A DNA stretch of 64,000 nucleotides from Holophagae bacterium (GTDB taxonomy: Bacteria; Acidobacteriota; Holophagae; Acanthopleuribacterales; Acanthopleuribacteraceae), in NCBI GenBank assembly GCA_029263455.1, contig JAJCXM010000014.1, positions 62,001 to 126,000 of the forward strand, written 5' to 3'. Made by a program: the position numbers and the translations under genes. Shown here one piece after another: positions 27,544 to 37,450 of the stretch; the first letter of the stretch is position 1; each line of letters opens with the position of its first letter. The notes below the pieces were generated by a model, which saw only the letters and a program-made list of their open reading frames with translations, did not search any database and was not told the origin of the DNA.

Positions 27544-27969
27544 TTATTGCTTGGGTTTACCTTCACCGGTTTGCCAAAGGACTTGAACGACTTTCCATTC
27601 ACCATTGAACTTGGCCAAATTGATCAAGTCATAAAACCCATCGCTTTGGGCAAAAACCACTGCGATATCGGCGTTATGAAACAGAATTTCGGGGCCCTGA
27701 TGTCCTTTATTCTTGACCCATTCCTGATTGATCTTACTGATGCCAATCAATTCTTCTGCCGTCATCACATCTATAAACTCATGTTCGGAATCGCCCACCT
27801 TCTTCACTCTGAATTTGTGCAGGAATGGGTGCAACGCATCCGCCATTTTCTGGGAATCCGATTTGAACCATCCATCCAAATAACCCAATGCTGCTGTTTT
27901 GATCGCCGTAACTTCAGCGCTGTCTTGGGCAGGTCCCGCGAAACACAACACGAACCATAAAACGCTCAT
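27544..27969 (-). CDS. Secreted NTF2-like (lumazine-binding type) protein
   Basis: 141 residues from an ATG at 27969 with GGAGG 7 bases before it. A short signal peptide (MSVLWFVLCFAGPAQ) precedes an NTF2-like alpha+beta cone: AALGYLDGWFKSDSQKMADA helix, then strands AVVFAQSDGFYDLINLAKF and EWKVVQVLWQ. The domain matches putative lumazine-binding proteins of the SnoaL/DUF4440 group, which include enzymes and ligand-binding proteins. No catalytic residues can be assigned. It lies between the acyltransferase and the GAF-like gene, all on the minus strand but with gaps of more than 60 bases. Confidence 0.65.
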   Translation of the reverse strand: MSVLWFVLCFAGPAQDSAEVTAIKTAALGYLDGWFKSDSQKMADALHPFLHKFRVKKVGDSEHEFIDVMTAEELIGISKINQEWVKNKGHQGPEILFHNADIAVVFAQSDGFYDLINLAKFNGEWKVVQVLWQTGEGKPKQ

Positions 27970-28033
27970 CCTCACGCCTCCAAATTGGTTTTACCTAAAC
28001 TACGTGGCAAAGGAGTCCGGAGTTGCGCAGGCT

Positions 28034-29443
28034 TCAGTCTAGCTCTGAAGTTCGGCTTAGGTAAGCGAGCCTTACATCGGTTTGTGACATGGCGATCACT
28101 TTTTGTAAGCTGTCCATTAATCCCTTACCTTGAGTGACATCGCTTAGATTGGCTGCCAAAACGACGCCGCGGAGCTCACCCCAATCAAATGGTACAGCAA
28201 TACAATTTCGTACTCGAGGATGTCCTGACGGCAATTCAAATGAGCGCACTCCACACCCATCCCAGTACAGCGGTTCGCCCGAGAACAGTAAGTCGTGGTA
28301 AAGACCGCCATCCAGCTCTGAAAAAGCCAATGACCCTAGACGTTTATCCTTTTGCACATAGACTAAGTTCATTCCTTGGATTTCACTGAAACAGATCGTT
28401 GCCGTATTGCCCGCAGTCAAATTGCGTACAAACTCCAAAAACTTGTCCAGATAGTGTTCATCGCATGGAACCGTCCGCAACGCATCAAACAAACGGAAAA
28501 GACGCTGATACCTTTCCATCACATTTTTGCTCTCAGCCCACTGACTCTTAATCAACTTTAGATCCTGCGTCAAAGCCCGATTTGATTCTCGTTCATGGGT
28601 TAATTCTGATGACAAAGACATGACTCGAGCTTCGCGCTTATCCTCTAACCGCGCTTTGTCATAGATGGCCGCGATTTCACTTGATAAGCTCTCTTCGATT
28701 TCAGCGCTAAATCGACTGCCAGAGTTGGCGGCTAAAGCAAAAAAGCCAATCTCTCTGGGTCCATCAGCCACATAACTCAGATGAATCAAGGGCGCAAAAC
28801 CGTTAGCAATTTCCACCGATAGGCCTCTCTCGCGCATGCTACGCATGCGTCCAATCAAGCCTTGCACTTGGTCATCGGCAATCCATTCACTCAATGATTG
28901 GCAATGTTCACCCACACAGGTTGCTATGGGATCGCGATCACTTGGCTCTAAACGCAAATAGACGGCATCGAGCCCCAATGAGGTCTTAATGAACTGCGCG
29001 ACTAAATTGATAAGGCCTTGCATATTCTTTGAAACCAGCAAGGTATGAGAAATCAATTGCAAATCTTTAACGTCAGAATCCGGTTTATCAGTCGAAGATG
29101 GCTGCAGCAGTGCAGCAACCATTTCAGCCACTGAGTCCATAAGCGCGGGAATCAGTAATTTGGGTCGCAGTCGGCTTGAGGCTACGTTGACGACACAGCG
29201 CCATTCTATTTCTGCAGATGTCACATCCATCACGTAAAGATGACTGGCCAATTTAGTTACCGATTTAAAGTCACCATCTGGGTAGGACTCATGATCACCC
29301 AAGATGCGTGTCGGTGTTTCGCCACACTGCCAAATGGTCAATTCAAAGCCAAGCACACGACAAACATTAGCAAACAGCTGCTGCGCTAACAGCTGAGCCG
29401 AACTCAAGGGCAAAGGATTTCGATTAGCGGCCTGGTCCGTCAT
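28034..29443 (-). CDS. Soluble GAF-like coiled-coil protein of unknown function
   Basis: 469 residues, no signal peptide or membrane helix. Three regions with alternating strands and helices (about 25-110, 125-265, 330-460) look like GAF-type folds, and a helical coiled coil lies at about 265-325. No catalytic domain, DNA-binding motif or kinase motif is seen. It could be a sensor or scaffold. Upstream on the same strand is the cysteine desulfurase gene, 72 bases away. No family name can be given. Confidence 0.5.
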   Translation of the reverse strand: MTDQAANRNPLPLSSAQLLAQQLFANVCRVLGFELTIWQCGETPTRILGDHESYPDGDFKSVTKLASHLYVMDVTSAEIEWRCVVNVASSRLRPKLLIPALMDSVAEMVAALLQPSSTDKPDSDVKDLQLISHTLLVSKNMQGLINLVAQFIKTSLGLDAVYLRLEPSDRDPIATCVGEHCQSLSEWIADDQVQGLIGRMRSMRERGLSVEIANGFAPLIHLSYVADGPREIGFFALAANSGSRFSAEIEESLSSEIAAIYDKARLEDKREARVMSLSSELTHERESNRALTQDLKLIKSQWAESKNVMERYQRLFRLFDALRTVPCDEHYLDKFLEFVRNLTAGNTATICFSEIQGMNLVYVQKDKRLGSLAFSELDGGLYHDLLFSGEPLYWDGCGVRSFELPSGHPRVRNCIAVPFDWGELRGVVLAANLSDVTQGKGLMDSLQKVIAMSQTDVRLAYLSRTSELD

Positions 29444-29515
29444 TTCCTACTCAACGTCGGAATCAATGTTTTCATGTTATGACCATTGGCCTTTGATGTG
29501 AAGGATGTTTCGCGA

Positions 29516-30637
29516 TCAGCCCAATATTTTCTTTATGATAGCAATACTCTCATCAATCTCATGTGCTTGGGTCAATTTAGATAGCGAAAAGCGAATGGTT
29601 TCACTCGCCATCGCTTCTGTTAGGCCCATTGCTAGTAATACACCGCTGACGGAAAGTGAACCGGAATGGCAGGCAGCACCCGTTGAAGCACAGACCCCGT
29701 AACGATCCAGCTTAATCAACATAATATTGGCATTCTGCCCTCGAAAACCGACAGAAGAAGTATTGGGAACACGATCTAAGGATTGAAAGTTAACTCGCAC
29801 TCTATCTGGCAATTCACGCACTAACTTACTTTCAAATCGATCTCGCAAGTCCTTGACTGCAGACATTTCATCTAGATCGACAGCCTGCGCTGCGGCAGCC
29901 ATACCCACTATTCCCAACAGATTTTCCGTGCCAGCTCGACGGCCATTTTCTTGTGAACCTCCATGGATAAGCGGTTCAATCTTCACACCTTTACGTACAT
30001 AGAGGCAGCCAATTCCTTTTGGACCATGAAACTTATGCGCTGAAAGCGTCATCAAGTCACAGCCCACTTCTTTTGGAATCACACTAATCTTGCCAAAAGA
30101 CTGCACGGCATCACAATGTGACAGGGCGCCCATTTGTTGTGCGTGTTCAAAAATCGGCTTGACTGGCATCACGACTCCAGTCTCATTGTTCGTGTGCATG
30201 ACCGAAACCAAAGCTGTCTGTTCGTCAATCACAGCCAAAAATGGCTGCGGATCAATACATCCATTCGAATCATATTCAAAAGGCACTTCCACGATTTCGA
30301 AGCCAAACTTCTTTAAGAAGGCCGCAGGCTGTCGAATGGCACTGTGTTCCACACTGGATATGACAATCTTTCGTCGTGTCTCAGGCGCCGTCAGTGCAAC
30401 CCCAATCAAAGCGTGATTGTCAGCTTCCGTACCGGATGCGGTAAAGGTGATTTCCGATGGCATGGCAGCCAAAGTTTTTGCCATGGTTGCTCGCGAACGC
30501 TCGACCGCAACCTTAGCGCGATTGCCCAAATCGTATATCCCACCCGGGTTACCATATTCGTCCAAGAGGAATGGGCGCATCGCGTCTGCAACGATCGATA
30601 AGACCGGTGTCGTCGCATTGTTATCCAGGTAAATCAC
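29516..30637 (-). CDS. Cysteine desulfurase (NifS/IscS family)
   Basis: 373 residues from a GTG at 30637, where the mature sequence IYLDNNATTPVL begins and a GGGGGTGG stretch lies upstream. PLP-dependent: ASGTEADNHAL, the PLP-lysine motif LSAHKFHGPKGIG and the catalytic loop STGAACHSGS with the persulfide Cys are all present. It takes sulfur from L-cysteine for Fe-S clusters, thio-tRNA or thiamine. The short C-terminus after the Cys loop fits the NifS/IscS group rather than SufS. No iscU or tRNA thiolase is adjacent, so the pathway is open. Confidence 0.92.
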   Translation of the reverse strand: MIYLDNNATTPVLSIVADAMRPFLLDEYGNPGGIYDLGNRAKVAVERSRATMAKTLAAMPSEITFTASGTEADNHALIGVALTAPETRRKIVISSVEHSAIRQPAAFLKKFGFEIVEVPFEYDSNGCIDPQPFLAVIDEQTALVSVMHTNNETGVVMPVKPIFEHAQQMGALSHCDAVQSFGKISVIPKEVGCDLMTLSAHKFHGPKGIGCLYVRKGVKIEPLIHGGSQENGRRAGTENLLGIVGMAAAAQAVDLDEMSAVKDLRDRFESKLVRELPDRVRVNFQSLDRVPNTSSVGFRGQNANIMLIKLDRYGVCASTGAACHSGSLSVSGVLLAMGLTEAMASETIRFSLSKLTQAHEIDESIAIIKKILG

Positions 30638-30801
30638 CGTACCACCCCCAGCAACTATTCCCCTACAAGGCGCCACATCATATCACAGCCTTTCCGCAGG
30701 CTCATACTTGACATTTGCGCATGCAAACGACGACACTTTGAAGCCTAGCTCGCCATGAACCTGCAGCTATGGCTAGGCGTTTTTTTGACAAGGAGTTTCG
30801 G

Positions 30802-32940
30802 ATGCCCAATGTTCTTAAGACTTTTGCCTTATTGGCCCTATTTTCTTGCTTTTGTATGGCGCAAAAGGTTGTGGTCATAGGTTTTGATGGCGCCGATCAC
30901 CAAATTGTGACCGAAATGTTGGCAAGTGGTGACTTGCCTAACCTGAAGGGACTTGCGGAACGAGGGTCATTCGCGCCTTTGACGCCCACCAATCCCCCGC
31001 AAACGCCCGTCAGTTGGTCCACGTTCGCGACCGGTCTCAATCCTGGCAAGACGGAGATTTTGGACTTCATTAAACGGCGCGAAGGGACTTATATTCCGAC
31101 CTTCGCATTGCAGGGGGAAGGCAAAGAAAAAGTCCTTTTTGGCGAGCAGAATCAAACGTGGGTACCAATTATTATCTCCGGATTGCTGTTGCTCTTGCTC
31201 TCATTGATCCTGCGTTTCCTCAAGTGGCCTGCAAGATTGGCTGTGGCTACGATTATCGCAGCGGTCGCGGGGTACGGTATCCACCACTACGTCATGCCCT
31301 GGGTGCCTAACGAAAAACCGCTTGCCTATACCGTTCGTCAGGGGAAGCCCATGTGGACCCGGCTCGAAGAGCTAGGCAAGAAGGCAACCATTGTACGACT
31401 GCCAGTCACCTTCCCTGCCGAACCCTTAAATGGTCAAATGATTGCGGGATTGCCAGTACCCGATATACGTGCAACCGTAGGCAAACCATCGATTTACACG
31501 AATGATATCAGCTACAACAGCGGTAACAACCAATTCTCCGTGGACGTGAAGATACTCATAGGAAGCTCGCCCTACCAAACCACCGTGCTAGGTCCACCAA
31601 ATAAACTTTTCTACGATGCCAAAGCTAAACGCGAGGCCCTGCGTAAGGGGCTGCCCTACAACGTGCCTAAAGACCTACATTTGCCCGTGGAAATCGAAAT
31701 TGCGGCCGATAGCCTATCCCTACACGTTAATGACCGTACTGTCACGCTACAGGAAGGGGAATGGTCCGATTTCGTTGAATTCCATTACAAGGTGAACCCA
31801 CTCATCACATTGAAGGGTTTTGCGAAGTTCTACCTTGAGCGACTGAACCCCACATTTAAGTTGTATATGTCACCCGTTAACCTACATCCAGACACCCCGC
31901 TCCCGCTCACCTATCCTGCTTCGCTTGCGAAAGAGATTTGGTCCGAAGATCCTTACAAAACTATCGGCTGGGCATGCGATACCTGGTCGATCAGCTCAGA
32001 CCTAATGGACGAAGAACATTTTTTACGCGACATGAATGACACTGTGGACCGTTTCGAAAAACTAATGACCCAATTTTTGACCGATTCGGACAGCGAGCTA
32101 TTTGTGCAGGTATTCAGTTACACCGACCGCATCGCGCACGTGCTATGGCGTTACTGGGACGACCAACACCCGATCCATGAAGCCGAAAATGCTGAAAAAT
32201 ATCAAACCGCGATACGAGATGCATATAGGCGCATGGACGCGATTGTGGGTAAAGCACTAGAACGGGTTGACTTGAACAAGATTCTGTTTGTGGTTTGTTC
32301 CGATCACGGCTTTGCCTCGTTCCGCCATAACTTCAACTACAACACTTGGTTGGTTGAGAATGGCTACTTGAAACTGAAAACCAATGTCCTTGGTGTGCCC
32401 ATGAAGTTGGACGATTTGGCCAATAGCTCGACCCCCTTCTCGGCAGTAGATTGGGCGAACACCAAAGCCTACGCCATGGGCTTGGGCATGGTTTTCATTA
32501 ATCTGAAAGGTCGCGAGCCTCAGGGATCGGTTGATCCAGCCGACTACGACGCACTGTGTCTGGAACTGAGCCAGAGGTTCGAAGAGTTTGTAGATGAAAA
32601 GACAGGTCTGAAACCCGTCAGTAAAGTGTTCATGCGAGCCGACATGTACCGCGACTATAATCCTGCTTTCACCCCGGATCTACGCGTGGCTACCGCCCAC
32701 CCATACCGTGTCTCTTGGGATACGACGCTTGGCGGGATGCCCGCCGAATTGACCACCGAAAACCTACAGAACTGGTCGGGTGACCACTGTTCGATGAACC
32801 CGGAGGACGTCAAAGGCATTCTCTTCACTTCAACACCCCTTAAGACCGCCAATCCCAGAATGGTGGACATGTGCCCTTCCATCCTTGCCTATCTCGGCAT
32901 TGATGCCGCTGACGAAATGGATGGCGAGATTGTTTTCTAA
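30802..32940 (+). CDS. Type I phosphodiesterase/nucleotide pyrophosphatase-like protein with a membrane insertion
   Basis: 712 residues from an ATG behind AAGGAG. A signal peptide (MPNVLKTFALLALFSCFCMAQ) leads into an alkaline phosphatase-like fold: VVVIGFDGADHQIV with the first metal Asp, TNPPQTPVSWSTFATGLNPG with the nucleophile Thr/Ser, and SDHGFASFRHNFN (metal Asp-His) and HPYRVSWDT at the C-terminal end. Between them, at about residues 118-165, are two hydrophobic helices that could form a membrane hairpin. Related bacterial proteins hydrolyse phosphoesters or transfer phosphoethanolamine; the substrate is unknown. Its 3' end overlaps the convergent phosphatase gene by 4 bases. Confidence 0.78.
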   Translation: MPNVLKTFALLALFSCFCMAQKVVVIGFDGADHQIVTEMLASGDLPNLKGLAERGSFAPLTPTNPPQTPVSWSTFATGLNPGKTEILDFIKRREGTYIPTFALQGEGKEKVLFGEQNQTWVPIIISGLLLLLLSLILRFLKWPARLAVATIIAAVAGYGIHHYVMPWVPNEKPLAYTVRQGKPMWTRLEELGKKATIVRLPVTFPAEPLNGQMIAGLPVPDIRATVGKPSIYTNDISYNSGNNQFSVDVKILIGSSPYQTTVLGPPNKLFYDAKAKREALRKGLPYNVPKDLHLPVEIEIAADSLSLHVNDRTVTLQEGEWSDFVEFHYKVNPLITLKGFAKFYLERLNPTFKLYMSPVNLHPDTPLPLTYPASLAKEIWSEDPYKTIGWACDTWSISSDLMDEEHFLRDMNDTVDRFEKLMTQFLTDSDSELFVQVFSYTDRIAHVLWRYWDDQHPIHEAENAEKYQTAIRDAYRRMDAIVGKALERVDLNKILFVVCSDHGFASFRHNFNYNTWLVENGYLKLKTNVLGVPMKLDDLANSSTPFSAVDWANTKAYAMGLGMVFINLKGREPQGSVDPADYDALCLELSQRFEEFVDEKTGLKPVSKVFMRADMYRDYNPAFTPDLRVATAHPYRVSWDTTLGGMPAELTTENLQNWSGDHCSMNPEDVKGILFTSTPLKTANPRMVDMCPSILAYLGIDAADEMDGEIVF

Positions 32941-33701
32941 AAAGATCTGGGCGAATGGTAGTAAATCTTGTTGGCCTTTATCGCAGTCAGCTTAAGTTCA
33001 GGATAACTCAACGAGGTTAACTTACCGCCAAACACACAACCAGTATCGATATTCATGGTGTTGTTCTCCCATCTGGGTTCGCTATTGGGTGTGTGGCCAT
33101 AAACAATTCGCGCGTTTCCCGAATATTCGCTAGCCCATGGATAACGAATGGGCAGTCCGTATTCATCGTGTTCACCTGTGGATTTGCCGTACAGGCAATA
33201 GGCTCTGGTTTCTTTAGAGTCAATACCAATCAATTCTTCGGAAATGCCAGCATGAGCGACGACCAAATTTCCGCCGTCAAAGACTAAATGGCTAGGTAGA
33301 TCTTCCACAAATCGAATAATCTCTTGCTTAAAGCTATCCGTTTGCGAGGCCAATAAATCAAGTGAGATTTCCAAGCCATGGGTGACTTTTACTGCACGCC
33401 CTTCAAGGGCTCTTTTCAACTTGTCGTCATGGTTTCCGACCACGCAGTAGCAGGACCCCTGTTCATAGGTCTGCATGACAAATCTCAGTACATCGACCAC
33501 ACCAGGGCCACGGTCAACCAGATCACCGACGAAAACGAGCTTTCTCTTTAGCGGATGGCGACACGTCCAGCCGTCAACGCCAGCTTCAGCCACGTACCCA
33601 AGCTTAGTGACCAGTTCAATTAATTCATCAAAACAACCGTGGACGTCGCCAATGATGTCTAAGGGACCCTGAATGATTCGAAAATCAACCTTTTCCTCCA
33701 T
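32937..33701 (-). CDS. ApaH/PrpE-like metallophosphoesterase
   Basis: About 254 residues. All calcineurin-fold motifs are present in order: IIGDVHGCFDEL, FVGDLVDRGPGVVD, VVGNHDDKL, HAGI and YGHTP. The group cleaves diadenosine tetraphosphate or related nucleotides, or acts as a protein phosphatase (PrpE type). The start is uncertain: ATG at 33701 is used, and a TTG at 33728 overlapping the upstream gene is possible; neither has a good SD site. It follows the 178-residue gene closely and likely shares its message. Confidence 0.8.
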   Translation of the reverse strand: MEEKVDFRIIQGPLDIIGDVHGCFDELIELVTKLGYVAEAGVDGWTCRHPLKRKLVFVGDLVDRGPGVVDVLRFVMQTYEQGSCYCVVGNHDDKLKRALEGRAVKVTHGLEISLDLLASQTDSFKQEIIRFVEDLPSHLVFDGGNLVVAHAGISEELIGIDSKETRAYCLYGKSTGEHDEYGLPIRYPWASEYSGNARIVYGHTPNSEPRWENNTMNIDTGCVFGGKLTSLSYPELKLTAIKANKIYYHSPRSF

Positions 33702-33711
33702 TTCTGGATGC

Positions 33712-34248
33712 TTAAGCTTTTTGTTCAATATGGTCGAGTGCCTGGACGGTTAAGGCAAATTCCGAACGTGCTCGGCTAAGACTAGTGGACACTTCATCGA
33801 TGTAACCGTCCGTTGAGGCCGACCAAGCGCGGTTCAAGGCGCGTTCACCGGCCGCAAAATGGCTCATAAGATCGGCATAAGGTTGCAGACCAAATGCGTG
33901 GGCAACACTCTCCCGCACGTCAACGAAGCTTTCAATTGAATCAATGGTTGTATCATCAATCAGGTCGTGGATGTCATACACAAAGGTATCTTCTTTGTTG
34001 TCGTCCAACGAATCAACCGCGGCCGCCAACGCCTGCAAACTGGACCTGATAGTGCCTAGGTTCTCTGTCATCCGTTCTTCTGATTTATGTATGCGACGAG
34101 TCCCTATTCTAGCTAACAACACGCCGGCAACGCCCAAGCCCACGCCCGTCGCGTACAAGCCCTGCAAAATACCCTCAACTTGCCAAACCGCCGAAAGCGC
34201 GCCCAACAAAAATCCAACTCCAATCAATAGATAACCAAGTATGTGCAT
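33712..34248 (-). CDS. Membrane-anchored helical protein, unknown function (178 aa)
   Basis: An AGGGGG site lies six bases before the ATG at 34248. Two N-terminal hydrophobic helices (about 3-21 and 28-46) precede a long helical soluble region with Asp/Glu-rich patches and Ala/Leu heptads. No catalytic motif. The gene lies between an OPT transporter gene and the ApaH-like gene and is probably in one operon with both (gaps under 12 bases). A role at the membrane with the transporter is a guess only. Confidence 0.6.
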   Translation of the reverse strand: MHILGYLLIGVGFLLGALSAVWQVEGILQGLYATGVGLGVAGVLLARIGTRRIHKSEERMTENLGTIRSSLQALAAAVDSLDDNKEDTFVYDIHDLIDDTTIDSIESFVDVRESVAHAFGLQPYADLMSHFAAGERALNRAWSASTDGYIDEVSTSLSRARSEFALTVQALDHIEQKA

Positions 34249-34259
34249 CAGATCCCCCT

Positions 34260-36011
34260 CTACGCGCCCGCGCCGAATGTGCTTTTGACTACCATGGTGA
34301 CGGCAAAACCGACAGCCACCAACGCTTCCCCTACAATAAGGCCGGCAGCGATGGGAATACCCACATTGTGGCTGAACTTCGCCCCTTTTAGCTTGTCCAT
34401 GGTTATGCGCGAAATAGTGCCAATCGTATAGGTCAAGACGATACTAAACGGAAGGTAAAAACCAAGCCCAACCAATACGCCTAGACCACCAATCCCACTA
34501 GCCGAAAGGATAGCGCCCAAGGCAGCTCCCGATCCATATTTGTCGATTGGAACATCACCACCTAAGATGCCGCTAATGACGCTGGCCAGTGCTTGCGCTT
34601 GAGGAGCCGGCAATTTGTCGCTTCCAAGACCCCATTGTTTATGCAAAATGACAATAATCGTCATCACCACAATCGGTCCAAGCCAGGTGCCCAATAACTG
34701 CGCAATTTGCTGTTTTCTGGGTTGGGAACCCACCATGTAACCCGTTTTCATGTCTAACATGAGATCGGTTGCCTGCGACATAGCCACACACATGGCAGCC
34801 CCAACCATGACCGAAGCGATCACGGCTTCTCGATCAGGGAGACCGCTGGCGACAAAAATGAGAATCGTAATGCCTATTAATGTCATACCGCTCAATGGCG
34901 ACCAATTGGTTCGTCCAATACATTCCGAAAGTACGACACCTGCCACCCACACCCAGAGCGTACCTAAAACGGCCATCGCGCCGCCGCGAGCTATCGACAT
35001 ATGCTCGGTTGAAAAGATAGCAATCAAAAACAACAACATGAAGGCGCCCGCTATGGCGAAATAAAGCAGTTTGATAGGCATTTCATCTTTGGAATGAACG
35101 GACCCAGAGGAAGCAGCCGACTGCATGCTTTTCACCGCGCTTAAAACTAAAGGAAAGGCGAGCACGATGCCCGTCAACGCGCCACCAATGAGCATGCCAA
35201 TGCCTAACGGCCTAAAGAGTTGGATTCTTAGAAAGCCTGTGACATTAGTGCCCATATCCGTCAGCTGATCGGGTGAAGGTAAGATGCCAAACGACGACAT
35301 AATGGGTGCCAAAACCCAATAACAGACGTAACCACCGATGATGAAATAGATGCCGCCTTTACCTGAAAGGAAACCGACACCCACCGTAAGTAGCGATAAA
35401 TACCAAATGCCATTCAAATATTCGGGCAGATTAAGAACGGCACCTAAGTTGTAATATTCATTACCGCCCGTCAATACAAAAAAATGTACGAACGCACTAA
35501 ATGCAGCGGCGCCTAACAAGTAATAAGCCTTCTGGATGCCAGCACCCGGAGACTTAAGAATCGTGGCAACTGCGATACCGCCAGGAAACGCTAAGCGGTT
35601 GTAATCAATCATTTGCTTGCGCAACGGAATGATAAAGGCGATTCCCAAGACGGCACCAGCGATACAACCAAGAACCATGAACGCGCGATTGAAGTCCGTA
35701 TAACCCAAAATGAATAAGGCTGGAACGGAGAACATCATGCCCGACGACGCGCCATTCACGGCGCTGGCAATCGTCTGATTAATATTGTTTTCGACAATGC
35801 TAGAGCGACCCATCATGCCTCTAAGGATCGCAAAACCCAATATGGCCGCTAACTCTGAGCCCTCGATGGAAAAACCAAGTATTAAGGCCGCATAACCAAT
35901 CGCGATAGCCAGAATGATGCCCAAGACATAACCTACGAGGACAGCTGGCAATGTCAATTCGGGATAGGCCCCGCGACGGATAGGCCTTTGCGGTTTTTGA
36001 TCGGATGCCAT
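34260..36011 (-). CDS. OPT family oligopeptide/metal transporter
   Basis: 583 residues from an ATG at 36011 with GGAGG upstream (the longer frame adds 7 residues). About 14 hydrophobic helices are visible. ELTLPAVLVGYVLGIILAIA is the OPT first-helix motif, and GGDVPIDKYGSGAALG and GIPIAAGLIVGEALVAVG match the end of OPT proteins. Secondary transporters of this family import small peptides or metal-nicotianamine complexes driven by protons. Probably the first gene of the three-gene unit with the membrane-anchored protein and the ApaH-like gene. Confidence 0.9.
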   Translation of the reverse strand: MASDQKPQRPIRRGAYPELTLPAVLVGYVLGIILAIAIGYAALILGFSIEGSELAAILGFAILRGMMGRSSIVENNINQTIASAVNGASSGMMFSVPALFILGYTDFNRAFMVLGCIAGAVLGIAFIIPLRKQMIDYNRLAFPGGIAVATILKSPGAGIQKAYYLLGAAAFSAFVHFFVLTGGNEYYNLGAVLNLPEYLNGIWYLSLLTVGVGFLSGKGGIYFIIGGYVCYWVLAPIMSSFGILPSPDQLTDMGTNVTGFLRIQLFRPLGIGMLIGGALTGIVLAFPLVLSAVKSMQSAASSGSVHSKDEMPIKLLYFAIAGAFMLLFLIAIFSTEHMSIARGGAMAVLGTLWVWVAGVVLSECIGRTNWSPLSGMTLIGITILIFVASGLPDREAVIASVMVGAAMCVAMSQATDLMLDMKTGYMVGSQPRKQQIAQLLGTWLGPIVVMTIIVILHKQWGLGSDKLPAPQAQALASVISGILGGDVPIDKYGSGAALGAILSASGIGGLGVLVGLGFYLPFSIVLTYTIGTISRITMDKLKGAKFSHNVGIPIAAGLIVGEALVAVGFAVTMVVKSTFGAGA

Positions 36012-36116
36012 CGTTCCTCCAGAAGCGGTCATGATTAATTATTTTGTGCTGAAGTCCTCGTTTTATAGCACCTTGTCCCGTTTCGCGCCAAGCTCAATAA
36101 GTCTTAATTAACTCGT

Positions 36117-37232
36117 TCATGGAATGAAGCGAGCCATTTCTTCTTTGGTAGGTATCCGACAGCTATCCTTTTTACCAAACACGACGTAGCGGTTTTTAGC
36201 TACGAAATGATAGGCACGATCACGCACAGATCGCGGAATCCACAATGCAAGGTGCATCACAGCCCAAACCCCACCGAGCCGTATCATAATTTGGCAGGCC
36301 GCATCACTGCGGACCCAGGTGACTTGTCCTTCTTGAAGCACCACGCTTTCCATCGATTGGGTGGCACGACTGTCCAAATTATGAGCGGCGTGTTCGCCTT
36401 GAAGAGGCGTAAATTTGAATACTTCCTCATCATCCTCAAGTATCAGGAAGTCTACAAATTGATTGCAAAGCCCACAAACGCCATCGAAATAGACCACGGA
36501 CGAGCGTGGTTCACGTGGGCAAAACCAACGCCGATCAAACGCCAAGCCGAGACACAGCAGGAAGGGCACCGGAGCCAACGCAATTTCAGTTGAAAAGCTG
36601 ACCAACGGGAAAAAAGCCAGCATCAAGAGCCATGCATAACGCCTCCAAGGAGGCCAAGAGCCCAGAGCTGCCACCAATGCCATGCTAACGAGCATCCAAT
36701 CTGATGCGTGATTAAACAGGAACACCCTCGTGTTCAAGATCGTAAAGAACACGACCAAAACCACCAAATACCAACTGCCCCACATAATGAGCGCCTGCGG
36801 TCGCCATTTCTGCTTCGCCTTGATCCAGGGGAGAATTTGCGGCTCGCCAGCCGGCATCAGCACACAAGCAAACAAGAGCCACTCGCCCAGAAATGTAGAT
36901 ACATGTCGGCTATCTGCATGGGTTAAGAAGAGACTTATCCATGCGAACCAAACAAAGAAACTAACCAGCTGACGCCACCACCCTAAAATGAGGAATAAGC
37001 TGAGTACAGCAAGAAAAGCCAACAAGAAACGCATCGCCGCTTCGCTCTCAATGAGCTGAAGCATATGAAAAACTTTGATATAACCGTCAAATTCAACCGC
37101 TCGACCGTAAATCACTTGTAGAGGATGGGACAAGCTCGCGTTTAAGAAGGTCGCAAACAGCCATCCGCCTGTCAAGATACGGATAATGGCGAATTGAGTA
37201 GGAGAGTTTACACGCACAGTCGGTCCTATCAT
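36117..37232 (-). CDS. HTTM-like membrane domain fused to a DCC1 thiol-disulfide domain
   Basis: 371 residues. The first 235 contain about six hydrophobic helices in the pattern of HTTM proteins (gamma-carboxylase-like membrane domain), with FAIIRILTGGWLF at the start. The rest is a DCC1 (YuxK-type) domain: VVYFDGVCGLCNQFVDFL with its CxxC and then FKFTPLQG and WIPRSVRDRAYHFVAKNRY. DCC1 proteins are predicted thiol-disulfide oxidoreductases, usually stand-alone; here the domain is joined to the membrane part. No gene overlaps or abuts it. Which side of the membrane the CxxC faces is not determined. Confidence 0.75.
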   Translation of the reverse strand: MIGPTVRVNSPTQFAIIRILTGGWLFATFLNASLSHPLQVIYGRAVEFDGYIKVFHMLQLIESEAAMRFLLAFLAVLSLFLILGWWRQLVSFFVWFAWISLFLTHADSRHVSTFLGEWLLFACVLMPAGEPQILPWIKAKQKWRPQALIMWGSWYLVVLVVFFTILNTRVFLFNHASDWMLVSMALVAALGSWPPWRRYAWLLMLAFFPLVSFSTEIALAPVPFLLCLGLAFDRRWFCPREPRSSVVYFDGVCGLCNQFVDFLILEDDEEVFKFTPLQGEHAAHNLDSRATQSMESVVLQEGQVTWVRSDAACQIMIRLGGVWAVMHLALWIPRSVRDRAYHFVAKNRYVVFGKKDSCRIPTKEEMARFIP

Positions 37233-37450
37233 GGCTTAAGAGGACAAGGCGCCAGTCTTCGTGTAGAATGAGCGCGCGCGTAGGTCCGCCGCACGGATTC
37301 CCTTTGATCCGCCCCAGTTTAATCGGGCTGGGCCACCCTTACAAGCAGCAGCCGACTTACAAGCCAAAAAAATGGCGCTGGTCTTGCTAAACAATGACTA
37401 AGTAGATGCGTATGCCGGCCTACAACCACACTTTCAAACGGGAGCAAATC

